DNA from: Acidaminococcus hominis
GTDB lineage: Bacteria > Bacillota > Negativicutes > Acidaminococcales > Acidaminococcaceae
Assembly (NCBI RefSeq): GCF_900291475.1
Contig: NZ_OLMM01000004.1
Coordinates: 560,873-624,872 of the forward strand
Direction of reading: 5' to 3'
Length of the DNA stretch: 64,000 bases
Below, piece after piece: positions 49,778 to 57,294 of this stretch (its first letter is position 1; each line of letters opens with the position of its first letter). Below the pieces are notes generated by a model, which was not told the origin of the DNA, ran no database searches, and worked only from the letters and a program-made list of their open reading frames with translations. A program made the translations under genes and the position numbers.

Positions 49778-51097
49778 TTAGATGTGTACAATACCCAGTA
49801 CCACTGCACAGGCCAGGGTAATCCAGCTCATGATCCACAGATACGGGGTGCAGAACTTCAAATGTTCTTTGATGGATACGCCGGTCAAGCCAATCAGTAG
49901 GAAGGTGGTAGCGTTGTGGGGGGTAACCAGGATGGTGAAGTCCTTACCAATCAGCATGGCCATGGCAATGTCATGGGCACTGGCCGCGAAGCGTTCGCCC
50001 ATGCCGAGAACCAGCGGCATGAAGCCGAAGAAGAAGGAGTCGGTGCCCAGCAGCATGCCGATAGGACCGGACAGCGCGCCGATAACGATGGGCAGGTGAG
50101 CGCCTACTGCCTGGGGCATCAGATCTACCAGGATGTTGGCAATGGAAGTCAGCATTTTGGTGCCGTTCAGGATACCCAGGAAAACACCGGTGGTCAGCAG
50201 GATCATCGGGGTGGTCAGAGCTGCAGAGGCATGGGAGGAAACGGCTTTCAGCTGTGCCTGGCCGCCTTTAAAGTTCACAGCCAGTACCAAAGCCAAGCCG
50301 ATCATGAAAGCGCCGTACAGAGGAATCTTGGTCAGGCACATCAGCAGGATAACACCAAGGGTAACCAAGGCGTTGAACCAAAGCAGATTTGGGCGCTTCA
50401 GCGCAGCTTTATCCGCAGCATTGCCGCTTTCTTCCATTTCCTCGGACAGTTCAGCAGCTTTGCCGGTAGGATTCAGGCCTGCACCGCGTTTCTTTTCCAT
50501 AATACCCAGGTAGGCGGCAAAAGCCAGAACCAGCACAATACCTACGCCCTGCAGGGGCAGCAGTTCCTGCCACAGTGCGTTCACGTCCGTGTTAGTAACG
50601 ATAGCCGTACGGGCCGTAGGACCGCCCCAGGGAACCAGGTTCATGATACTAATGGCTGCAGAGATGATGCAGCCCAGCACTACCGGGCGGATATGCAGCT
50701 TCTTATACAGCGGCAGCATAGCAGGAATGGTGATCAGCATGGTGCCGGCAGTAGTGCCGTCCAAGTGGGCTACGGTAGCGATAACGCCGGTGGCAACGGT
50801 GATCAGCACAATGTTGCTGCCAGCCCGTTTTACCAGGAATTTGATCAGAGGATCAAACAAGCCCACGTCGTTCATAATACCGAAGTATACAATGGAGAAC
50901 AGGAACAGCACAGCCGTGGACATGGTGGTGCCAACGCCCTTTTTCAGGAACTCGAAGATGACCGCAGGAGCAAAGCCGCAAAGCAGGGCTGCTATAATAG
51001 GGACAATAACGAAGATAACCATGGCGTTGGACTTGCCGGAAATCAGCAAGTACACAATCAAGAAAATCATTAACAAACCTACAATACCGAGAAACAT
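49778..51097 (-). CDS. citM: CitMHS-family citrate-metal:H+ symporter
   Basis: A 439-residue carrier with 12 or so helices. CitMHS signatures are the FGIMNDVGLFDPLI segment, THVAHLDGTTAGT-like ATVAHLDGTTAGTMLIT, LVPWGGPTARTA near residue 155, and GPIGMLLGTDSFFFGFMPL in the second half. The family takes up citrate as a complex with Mg2+, Ca2+ or other divalent metal. It is monocistronic here. AAAGGTGG precedes the ATG. No citrate lyase genes lie in the window. Confidence 0.9.
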   Translation of the reverse strand: MFLGIVGLLMIFLIVYLLISGKSNAMVIFVIVPIIAALLCGFAPAVIFEFLKKGVGTTMSTAVLFLFSIVYFGIMNDVGLFDPLIKFLVKRAGSNIVLITVATGVIATVAHLDGTTAGTMLITIPAMLPLYKKLHIRPVVLGCIISAAISIMNLVPWGGPTARTAIVTNTDVNALWQELLPLQGVGIVLVLAFAAYLGIMEKKRGAGLNPTGKAAELSEEMEESGNAADKAALKRPNLLWFNALVTLGVILLMCLTKIPLYGAFMIGLALVLAVNFKGGQAQLKAVSSHASAALTTPMILLTTGVFLGILNGTKMLTSIANILVDLMPQAVGAHLPIVIGALSGPIGMLLGTDSFFFGFMPLVLGMGERFAASAHDIAMAMLIGKDFTILVTPHNATTFLLIGLTGVSIKEHLKFCTPYLWIMSWITLACAVVLGIVHI

Positions 51098-51399
51098 AAT
51101 CTTACCACCTTTCGAATAGAGTACGAACCGTTTACTATGAGAGCTCGAATCTTTGTTGTCTTAATTTTAGAACCTTCTGTCAAAGAGTACAAAGACGGAT
51201 AAGTTATCTCTGAAATAAAAAAGAGTTATCGGAGAAATTTGCGTATTTTTGTACCTAGCAAAACAGGAAAAGCAGTTCCCGGAATTATACTATGTTATTT
51301 TTTGCGGACTTTTCCGGTACTTTGTCCACAAAGTCCCGGAGCCAGCGCCCTCCGGCCCTTCCAGCCCAAAAATCCTGCTGAAAATTTGCCGCAAAAAAT
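51098..51399. other. ~300-bp promoter region, no gene
   Basis: Holds the promoter of the citrate carrier gene on the right-facing side of the minus strand; nothing else was recognised apart from the larC terminator that adjoins it. Confidence 0.5.
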
Positions 51400-51450
51400 A
51401 AAAAGAATGGTTTTTGGGTTTATGGATAAAGCCCAAAAGCCATTCTTTTT
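51400..51450 (-). terminator. Intrinsic terminator after the lar operon
   Basis: AAAAGAATGG.TTTTGGG pairs with CCCAAAA.CCATTCTTTT; an A run at 51394-51404 supplies the T tail. Confidence 0.85.
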
Positions 51451-51463
51451 TAGAATTTTACTT

Positions 51464-52711
51464 TTACCCCAGCCGTTCCTTTACTTGCTCCAGACTCAGG
51501 TTCTGCTCCCGGGCAATCCGGGCCAGGTCTTCGTACTCCACCTTTTCCCGGGTAACGCCGTAGCCTGCCGCGGTTTTCACGTGCACCGGGCCAAACTCTG
51601 TAGGCTCCGTGCGGATGCTCCGTTCCAGGGTATACCGGCGGCTGATGGTTTCCCGAATGCCCAGGGTGGTGGTGTGCCGGAACAGCAGCTGCACCAGCTT
51701 TTCCTTGTCTTTTTCCTGGCACATCACGGACAGCAGCACCCCCGGCCGGGATTTTTTCATTTGGATGGGGGTGGTGTAGACCTCCACCGCCCCAGCCGCA
51801 AAGAACTGTTCCTGGGCAAAACCCAGGGCTTCGGCGGTCATATCGTCCAGGTTGCATTGGAGTTCCACAATCTGGTCCCCGGCGTTTTCCGTTTCTCCCA
51901 GCAGCACCCGGACGCAGTTGGCGGCAGGGAAGTCCTTCTTCCCCAGGCCGTAGCCAATGGCAGTGGTTTTCATCACAGGCATAGAGCCAAAACGGGTGGC
52001 AAAATGCTTCAGGAGGGCGGCCCCCGTAGGGGTGCACAGTTCTCCCTGGATACTGCCGCCGTACATGGGCACGTCTCGGAGAATCCAGGCCGTAGCCGGA
52101 GCCGGCACCGGCAGAATCCCATGGGCACAGCGGACCTGGCCGCTGCCCACGTGAATGGGGGAAACGATGACCTGTTCCGGAGCCAGCTTGGCCATCAGCA
52201 GGCACACAGCAGTAATGTCCGCCACAGCGTCCAGGGTTCCCACTTCGTGGAAGTGGATCTGGGTCACGGGAATGCCATGGCTGTGGCTTTCCGCTTCCGC
52301 AATCAGCTGGTACACCGCCAGGACGTCCTGTTTCACCCCTTCCGGCAGCTGAAGAGCCCCTACGATTTGGGCAATATCCGCCAGGCTGCTGTGGTGATGG
52401 GTGTGAGCATGGTCGTGATGGTGCTCGTGGTCATGGTCATGGTGGTGCTCGTGTTCAGGCTCCTGGTCATGGTGATGCATCTCACCGGGCCAGTCTTCCG
52501 ATTCTTCCTCCACCCCGTCCACCTTGACGGTGACGCGGGTGCCGCAGATGCCGCACTTGGCCGCGGCTTCCTTCTGTACCGTAACCTTGGGAATCCCCAG
52601 GCTATTCATTTCCTCAATAAAGCTGTCCGGATCCGGCAGCAGTTCCAAAAGGGCCGCCGTCAGCATATCCCCGGCGGCGCCCATGCCGCAGTCGATATAG
52701 ATTGTCTTCAT
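51464..52711 (-). CDS. larC: Nickel-pincer cofactor biosynthesis protein LarC (nickel insertion)
   Basis: A 415-residue LarC, the CTP-dependent cyclometallase that inserts nickel into the pyridinium dithiocarboxylate mononucleotide. It starts with IDCGMGAAGDMLTAALL, has the conserved HFHEVGTLDAVADI, LCTPTGAALLKHFA and the C-terminal-domain TIQMKKSRPG-like TTPIQMKKSRPGVLLSV. Residues 78-107 are a His/Asp/Glu-rich linker that should bind nickel. It is one continuous frame, unlike L. plantarum where LarC1 and LarC2 are joined by frameshifting. The ATG overlaps the larB stop by four bases. No larA gene is in the window. Confidence 0.95.
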   Translation of the reverse strand: MKTIYIDCGMGAAGDMLTAALLELLPDPDSFIEEMNSLGIPKVTVQKEAAAKCGICGTRVTVKVDGVEEESEDWPGEMHHHDQEPEHEHHHDHDHEHHHDHAHTHHHSSLADIAQIVGALQLPEGVKQDVLAVYQLIAEAESHSHGIPVTQIHFHEVGTLDAVADITAVCLLMAKLAPEQVIVSPIHVGSGQVRCAHGILPVPAPATAWILRDVPMYGGSIQGELCTPTGAALLKHFATRFGSMPVMKTTAIGYGLGKKDFPAANCVRVLLGETENAGDQIVELQCNLDDMTAEALGFAQEQFFAAGAVEVYTTPIQMKKSRPGVLLSVMCQEKDKEKLVQLLFRHTTTLGIRETISRRYTLERSIRTEPTEFGPVHVKTAAGYGVTREKVEYEDLARIAREQNLSLEQVKERLG

Positions 52712-53460
52712 CGTTTCGCCTCCATATGGTTGATGCGGCTGGCCAGAAACCCAGCCCCAAAGCCGTTGTCGATATTCACCACGGATACCCCGCTGGCGCA
52801 GGAATTCAGCATGGACAAAAGTGCCGACAGCCCGTGGAAGGACGCGCCGTAGCCCACACTGGTGGGCACTGCAATCACCGGACAGTCTGCCAGACCGCCA
52901 ATGACACTGGCCAGGGCCCCTTCCATGCCTGCCAAGGCAATGATCACGCTGGCATCCATAATTTCGTCCAAATGGGCCAGCAGCCGGTGGAGACCGGCCA
53001 CCCCCACGTCGTACAGCCGGGTGACCTGGTTGCCCAGCACCTCCGCCGTGAGAGCCGCTTCTTCCGCCACCGGAATGTCGCTGGTGCCGCCCGTAGCCAC
53101 CACAATGGTGCCCAGGCCGCTGGGCTGGGGCAGCTCCCCGATAATGCCCACCCGGGCGTCCGCATGGTAGTCCAGCTGCACCTGCCGGCCCACAGCTTCC
53201 GCCGCCTCCGGGGAAAGCCGGGTAATCAGGATGGGGTCCCCGCTCCGCTGCTGCAGCACCTGGACAATGGCCACCATCTGCTCCGCCGTTTTTCCGGCGC
53301 CGTAAATCACTTCTGCCGCCCCCTGGCGCAGTTTCCGGTGAAGATCCACCTTGGCAAAGCCAATATCTGCAAAGGGTGCTTCCTTTAGTTTTAGTTCCGC
53401 CTCTGCCACAGAAACCCGGCCGTCCCGGACCTCCCGAAGCAGTTTCCGTACGTCACTCAT
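52708..53460 (-). CDS. larB: Nickel-pincer cofactor biosynthesis protein LarB
   Basis: A 250-residue LarB of the AIR-carboxylase (PurE-like) fold, which carboxylates and hydrolyses nicotinic acid adenine dinucleotide at the first step of cofactor synthesis. PurE-like signatures are VVATGGTSDIPVAEEAALTA, IALAGMEGALASVIGGL, AVPTSVGYGASFHG and the C-terminal NIDNGFGAGF. It overlaps larE by eight bases and larC by four, so the three form one coupled operon. Confidence 0.95.
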   Translation of the reverse strand: MSDVRKLLREVRDGRVSVAEAELKLKEAPFADIGFAKVDLHRKLRQGAAEVIYGAGKTAEQMVAIVQVLQQRSGDPILITRLSPEAAEAVGRQVQLDYHADARVGIIGELPQPSGLGTIVVATGGTSDIPVAEEAALTAEVLGNQVTRLYDVGVAGLHRLLAHLDEIMDASVIIALAGMEGALASVIGGLADCPVIAVPTSVGYGASFHGLSALLSMLNSCASGVSVVNIDNGFGAGFLASRINHMEAKR

Positions 53461-54202
53461 GCCGGGCCTCCAGGTCCAGCAGCACGTCCGTGTACAGGGT
53501 CTTCAGCTGCTTCACAATGGCCAGCCGGTGCGCCAACAATTTTTCCAGCTGGTCCGCCGGCAGCTGGAGCTTGGCCGTATTCCCCAGACTCCGCACCCGA
53601 AAGTCCGTAAACCCCAGGGAGAACAGGTAGTTTTCCGCCTGTTCTGTCCGGGCCAGCTTTTCCGCCGTAATGGTCTCCCCAGTAGGAATCCGGGTGGCCA
53701 GGCAGGCGTAGGAAGGTTTGTCCCAGGTAAAGAGCCCGGCAGCCTTGGACCGCTTCCGGATTTCCGTCTTGGTGAGCCCGCACAGCCGCAGAGGGGACAG
53801 CACGGACAGCTCCTGCAAAGCCTTCATCCCCGACCGGTCCGCCGCATCGTCGGAGGCATTGGTGCCGTCCAACAGCGTGGTGTACCCGTCCTGGGCCGCC
53901 TGTTTGCCAATGCCCGTAAAGATGACCTGCTTGCAATAGTAGCAGCGGTTTTTCGGATTGGCCACGACCGTTTCATTTGCCAGCACATTCGCCTGCATAA
54001 TGGTCAGCTTGGCTCCCACCTGTTTCGCTAGTTTTTGCGCATCTTCTAGCTCAAACTGGGGCTGGAAAGCGGATTTTACGTAATAGGCATGGACATCTGC
54101 CCCATTTTGCAGGGCCGCGTACAGCAGATAGGAAGAATCCACCCCGCCGGAAAACGCCAGGGCCACCTTGGGATGGTCCTTAAAAAATTCAGCCAGTTCC
54201 AT
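53453..54202 (-). CDS. larE: ATP-dependent sulfur transferase LarE
   Basis: A 249-residue PP-loop protein (AFSGGVDSSYLLYAA, near residues 16-30) that adenylates the pyridinium carboxylate and donates sulfur. Cysteines occur in NPKNRCYYCKQ and KPSYACLATRIP; the latter is where the sacrificial Cys lies in L. plantarum LarE. The extra CxxC suggests the [4Fe-4S]-type LarE, which moves sulfur catalytically instead of consuming its own Cys (inference). It is first in the larE-larB-larC operon, with GAGGTG before the ATG. The membrane gene pair upstream ends 67 bases before it. Confidence 0.94.
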   Translation of the reverse strand: MELAEFFKDHPKVALAFSGGVDSSYLLYAALQNGADVHAYYVKSAFQPQFELEDAQKLAKQVGAKLTIMQANVLANETVVANPKNRCYYCKQVIFTGIGKQAAQDGYTTLLDGTNASDDAADRSGMKALQELSVLSPLRLCGLTKTEIRKRSKAAGLFTWDKPSYACLATRIPTGETITAEKLARTEQAENYLFSLGFTDFRVRSLGNTAKLQLPADQLEKLLAHRLAIVKQLKTLYTDVLLDLEARHE

Positions 54203-54268
54203 GTTTCACCTCATAAGATAGATAGCAAAGCGGGCAGCCATGCCTTTGGCACAGCCGCCCCACAAGAT

Positions 54269-54580
54269 TTATTTTTTCAAAAGTGACGCCCGAACTACGC
54301 CCTTGGGGTCTTTCACCAAGAGCCGCACCAGCCAGATGACCAGGCCCAGGGCCACCACCGACAGCCCCAAAAAGCTGTCGTTAAGCATGGCCTCCGGTGC
54401 CGGGGTAAAATACCCTGCACCTTCCTCCAGATACCCAAAAATAGCGTCCCCCAGCCACATGATGGAAGCGCCCCAGTACAGCCAGCACAGGGTGCTCACC
54501 TGCATGTCATCCTGAGGTGCCTGCCGGTACCAGACCACCGTGCTGATAATAGCCGCAAACACCGTAAGCAGCAGCGTCAT
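54269..54580 (-). CDS. Small membrane protein, function unknown
   Basis: A 103-residue hydrophobic protein with three predicted helices (residues 1-17, about 30-46, and about 68-88), separated by an acidic loop (GYLEEGAGYFTPAPE) and a basic C-terminus. I do not recognise the family. It begins three bases after the stop of the other small membrane protein, with AAGGAG overlapping that stop, so the two are made together. The lar operon is next downstream, so a role in metal handling is possible but without direct evidence. Confidence 0.7.
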   Translation of the reverse strand: MTLLLTVFAAIISTVVWYRQAPQDDMQVSTLCWLYWGASIMWLGDAIFGYLEEGAGYFTPAPEAMLNDSFLGLSVVALGLVIWLVRLLVKDPKGVVRASLLKK

Positions 54581-54583
54581 AGC

Positions 54584-55000
54584 TTACTCCTTGACCGTTA
54601 CCAGCTCCGCCTTGGGAGCCCGGCGTTCCAGCACGTGGCTGACCAGCAGCATACCGCACCAGACCAAAGTAATGAGAGCCGCCATGGTAACCCCTACCGT
54701 CGCCATTTCCTTCAGCATTTCCGCTGTGCTGGCCGGATCACTGGCCGCCGTCAGGAACGGGAACCAGGGCACCACTTCCCCGTGCCAGACATGTTCAAAA
54801 GCCAGCAGGGCAGAGCCGCCCCAGAGCATTTTATTCAGCCAGCCCAGTTTCTTGGAAAAGGGCACCATTTCCGCAGCCGCAAAATGCTGCCCGTCAGTAA
54901 CCACCTTTACTGCCTCCTGGGTTTCTTCTTTTCTTTTTGCCAAATGCGTCAGCGCCGTGGTTACCACAGCTTCCGTCATCGGAACAATAAAACATGCCAT
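54584..55000 (-). CDS. Small membrane protein, function unknown
   Basis: A 138-residue protein with two or three hydrophobic segments (residues 1-18 with ACFIVPMTEAVVTTALTHLA, one near residues 60-70, and a clear one at about 105-125). An early basic stretch (KRKEE) and a QHFAAAEMVPFSKKLGW segment separate them. Not recognised; the start at 55000 is fixed by GGGGAGG seven bases upstream, discarding a 74-residue upstream extension that lies in the leader RNA. It is the first gene after the structured leader at 55001-55187 and is coupled to the 103-residue membrane protein. Confidence 0.75.
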   Translation of the reverse strand: MACFIVPMTEAVVTTALTHLAKRKEETQEAVKVVTDGQHFAAAEMVPFSKKLGWLNKMLWGGSALLAFEHVWHGEVVPWFPFLTAASDPASTAEMLKEMATVGVTMAALITLVWCGMLLVSHVLERRAPKAELVTVKE

Positions 55001-55222
55001 ATTAAAGCCTCCCCTAACTAAAAATCTGCTTGGCCGCCTGGGAGCACCGCCCCCAAAGACAGAAAAAGGCATACAGCTTCTCGTCTGAAAAGCCGCATGC
55101 CTTCTTAGCATACAAATCATGGAAATTCCAACTGCTGCACAGCAGGACGCTTCTGCGTCCCAACCCCAGCTTCCTGCTGGAGAATACATAAAAATTATAC
55201 CGCAAGCCTTGGTATTCGTCAA
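55001..55222 (-). promoter_or_regulatory. Sigma-70 promoter and ~185-nt structured leader with terminator hairpin
   Basis: On the minus strand, TTGACG (55222-55217) and TATAAT (55199-55194) are separated by 17 bases. The RNA from about 55187 would fold as CCAGC/GCTGG (55180-55166, loop AGGAA), GGACGC/GCGTCC (55160-55145, loop AGAA) and TGCTG/CAGCA (55144-55133), then an intrinsic terminator (55103-55066) with a T run at 55067-55063, all before the ATG at 55000. This is the layout of a riboswitch or attenuator, or of a short RNA ending at the terminator. I did not match it to a known class. Confidence 0.6.
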
Positions 55223-55234
55223 CTTTTGGTTATA

Positions 55235-55639
55235 CTACTGCAAGGCTTTAATCTGCTCTACGGCACTTTGAATCAGATGGGCAGGAGAAAAGTCCGTCAC
55301 CCCTACAATCACATTGTCGCAGTGGTTGAAAGGAATCAGCACCCGCACCGCCTGACTTTGTCCTACCGCCCGAGCCATAACAGGCGTAATCTCCCCGTAG
55401 AGCGAATCCGCGATCACAATCCCCAAGGGACCCGCAATCACGTCCGCCTTCCGGCAGCCCACCACCACCGCATTCTCCCCGGTGGCCGCAATATCCGCTC
55501 CCGCCTTCAACATAGCCCCAGTGGCCGCACTGTTGGTGCCCACCGCCGTTACCTCTACTTCTGGCAGCTCCCGCTTGAGCGCATTCACCAGCTGCCGGCC
55601 AATCCCGCCCCCTTGGGCATCAATCACCAGTATCTTCAC
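55235..55639 (-). CDS. DUF3842 family protein
   Basis: A 134-residue cytosolic protein. It starts with a nucleotide-binding-like VIDAQGGGIGRQLVNAL and has TNSAATGAMLKAGADIAATG, GPLGIVIADSLYGEITPVMA and a CDNVIVGV segment, all recognisable as DUF3842. Function is unknown; the glycine-rich N-terminus suggests a Rossmann-like fold. The start is GTG at 55639 with GGAGG six bases upstream. It lies 105 bases after UxaA and 12 bases before the -35 box of the structured leader; it may be last in the UxaA transcript. Confidence 0.8.
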   Translation of the reverse strand: MKILVIDAQGGGIGRQLVNALKRELPEVEVTAVGTNSAATGAMLKAGADIAATGENAVVVGCRKADVIAGPLGIVIADSLYGEITPVMARAVGQSQAVRVLIPFNHCDNVIVGVTDFSPAHLIQSAVEQIKALQ

Positions 55640-55744
55640 GCCAATCCCTCCTGGCTGCTAAAATCGTATAAAAACTTGCTAGTCCTATTATACCTGTACA
55701 AGAGAGCGGAGACAACGAGGAGCGGCAAATCCCCAAACTCCGAA

Positions 55745-57265
55745 TCAGGTAATAGGCGCCGGGTTAAAGATACACAGGTCGTTGTGAAAGCCATAAATAT
55801 CGCTATAGGGCTGTTTAACGCCGCTGGCCACGTCCAAAATGAAGTTAAAGATTTCGGTTCCCACTTCCGGAATGGTCTTTTCACCAGTAGCCACACCGCC
55901 TGCAGAAATATCAATCAAATCAAACCATTTATCCTTCATTTCATTCCGGCTGCACACTTTAATGACAGGAGCCACCGAAAGGCCATAAGGTGTTCCCCGT
56001 CCCGTCGTAAAAACCTGCAAACCAATACCGGAAGCTAGTTGACAGGGACCACAGACAAAATCAGACGCAGGTGTTGCCGCATAGATCAACCCATGTTTTG
56101 TAGGTTTTTCCGCCGGTGAAAGCACTTCCACAATGGGGCTGCTGCCGCTTTTGGCAATAGACCCCATGGCCTTTTCGACGATATTGGCCAAACCGCCTTT
56201 TTTGTTGCCTGGGGTAGGATTGGCGTCCCGGTCCACGCCTCCCTGGGCCAGATAATTATCATACCATTTCATTTCTGCGGCCAGTTTGTCCCGCACCTGT
56301 GCATTCACGCAGCGGGCTGCCAGCATATGCACTCCATCCCGCACTTCCGTTACTTCGCTGAACATGGCCGTTCCGCCGCCTTTGACCAGCAAATCTGCCG
56401 CATAGCCAACGCTGGGATTAGCAGTTAAGCCAGAAAACGCATCGCTGCCCCCGCATTGCAGGCCAATAACCAATTCACTTAGGGGCAGTACTTCCCGCTT
56501 TCTTTGGTTCAGTCGTTCCAGTTTTTTCTGGGCCATGGCCAAAATAGCATTCATCATAGCCTCGTGCCCAGGATAATCCTGAAGGGTCAAACAATTGTCC
56601 CCATTGATTTCTTCCGGTTCCAGCAGCCGGTCATAGGTCAGCTTTTCACAGCCCAGCCCTACTAGCATGATTTCCCCGCCAAAATTCGGATGGCGAATCA
56701 GATTACGGACAGCACGAATGGGCAACACCGCCAAAGGCGCATTAATAGCTACCCCACAGCCGTAAGGATGATTTACCGCCACCACATCTTCCACATTGGG
56801 ATACAAAGGCAGCAGTTCCTGTTTAATTCTCTGCACAGCCGCATTTACCACACCCGCTGCGCATTGCACTGTGGTGACAATCCCCAGCAGATTACGGGTA
56901 CCCGCAGGACCAACTGCATTGCGGTACCCCAGCCAAGTAGTACGGGGCGGATCCGGCAACTGCTCCTTAGCCACAATATGAGTGGCATAGGGCATATGTT
57001 CCAGGCCTGGGCTTTCCGGGAGTTCCAGCATATGTTCATTAATCCAACTGCCCACTGGAATATCTTTGTTGGCATAGCCCAGCACCACACCATAGCGGAT
57101 AACAGGCTCCCCCTTGGGAATATCCACCAAAGCAATCTTATGAGACTGAGGAATGGGTTCCCGGGAAATCACTCCGGGAACGACTTCTGTACCCGCGGAT
57201 AAATCATGCACAGCAATGCCTACATTATCCTTATCCGTTACTTTAATAATTAAAGGAGCACTCAT
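55745..57265 (-). CDS. uxaA: UxaA-family altronate/galactarate dehydratase
   Basis: A 506-residue sugar-acid dehydratase with an N-terminal SAF domain (residues 1-95) and the C-terminal catalytic domain. Recognised segments: HPYGCGVAI near residue 172, GGEIMLVGLGCEKL, QCGGSDAFSGLTANP and TGRGTPYGLSVAPVIK. UxaA-type enzymes bind iron and remove water from altronate or related aldonates/aldarates to give 2-keto-3-deoxy acids. It lies next to a CoA-transferase-family protein (29 bases upstream) and the VOC/IlvD/Kor genes. No uxuA, uxaB or KDG kinase genes lie in the window, so the natural acid is uncertain. Confidence 0.92.
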   Translation of the reverse strand: MSAPLIIKVTDKDNVGIAVHDLSAGTEVVPGVISREPIPQSHKIALVDIPKGEPVIRYGVVLGYANKDIPVGSWINEHMLELPESPGLEHMPYATHIVAKEQLPDPPRTTWLGYRNAVGPAGTRNLLGIVTTVQCAAGVVNAAVQRIKQELLPLYPNVEDVVAVNHPYGCGVAINAPLAVLPIRAVRNLIRHPNFGGEIMLVGLGCEKLTYDRLLEPEEINGDNCLTLQDYPGHEAMMNAILAMAQKKLERLNQRKREVLPLSELVIGLQCGGSDAFSGLTANPSVGYAADLLVKGGGTAMFSEVTEVRDGVHMLAARCVNAQVRDKLAAEMKWYDNYLAQGGVDRDANPTPGNKKGGLANIVEKAMGSIAKSGSSPIVEVLSPAEKPTKHGLIYAATPASDFVCGPCQLASGIGLQVFTTGRGTPYGLSVAPVIKVCSRNEMKDKWFDLIDISAGGVATGEKTIPEVGTEIFNFILDVASGVKQPYSDIYGFHNDLCIFNPAPIT

Positions 57266-57294
57266 GCTATTTTCTTCCTTTCATTTCATACGCT

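Noticed and set aside
49916-51073. 385-codon plus-strand open frame
   Set aside because: Antisense to the citrate carrier, no ribosome site, biased composition.
51719-52460. His-rich stretch as a separate metal-binding protein
   Set aside because: It is an internal linker of larC in one continuous frame, as seen in other LarC proteins.
51239-52852. 537-codon plus-strand open frame
   Set aside because: Antisense to larC; its length comes from the G/C-rich codons of larC and no domain is recognisable.
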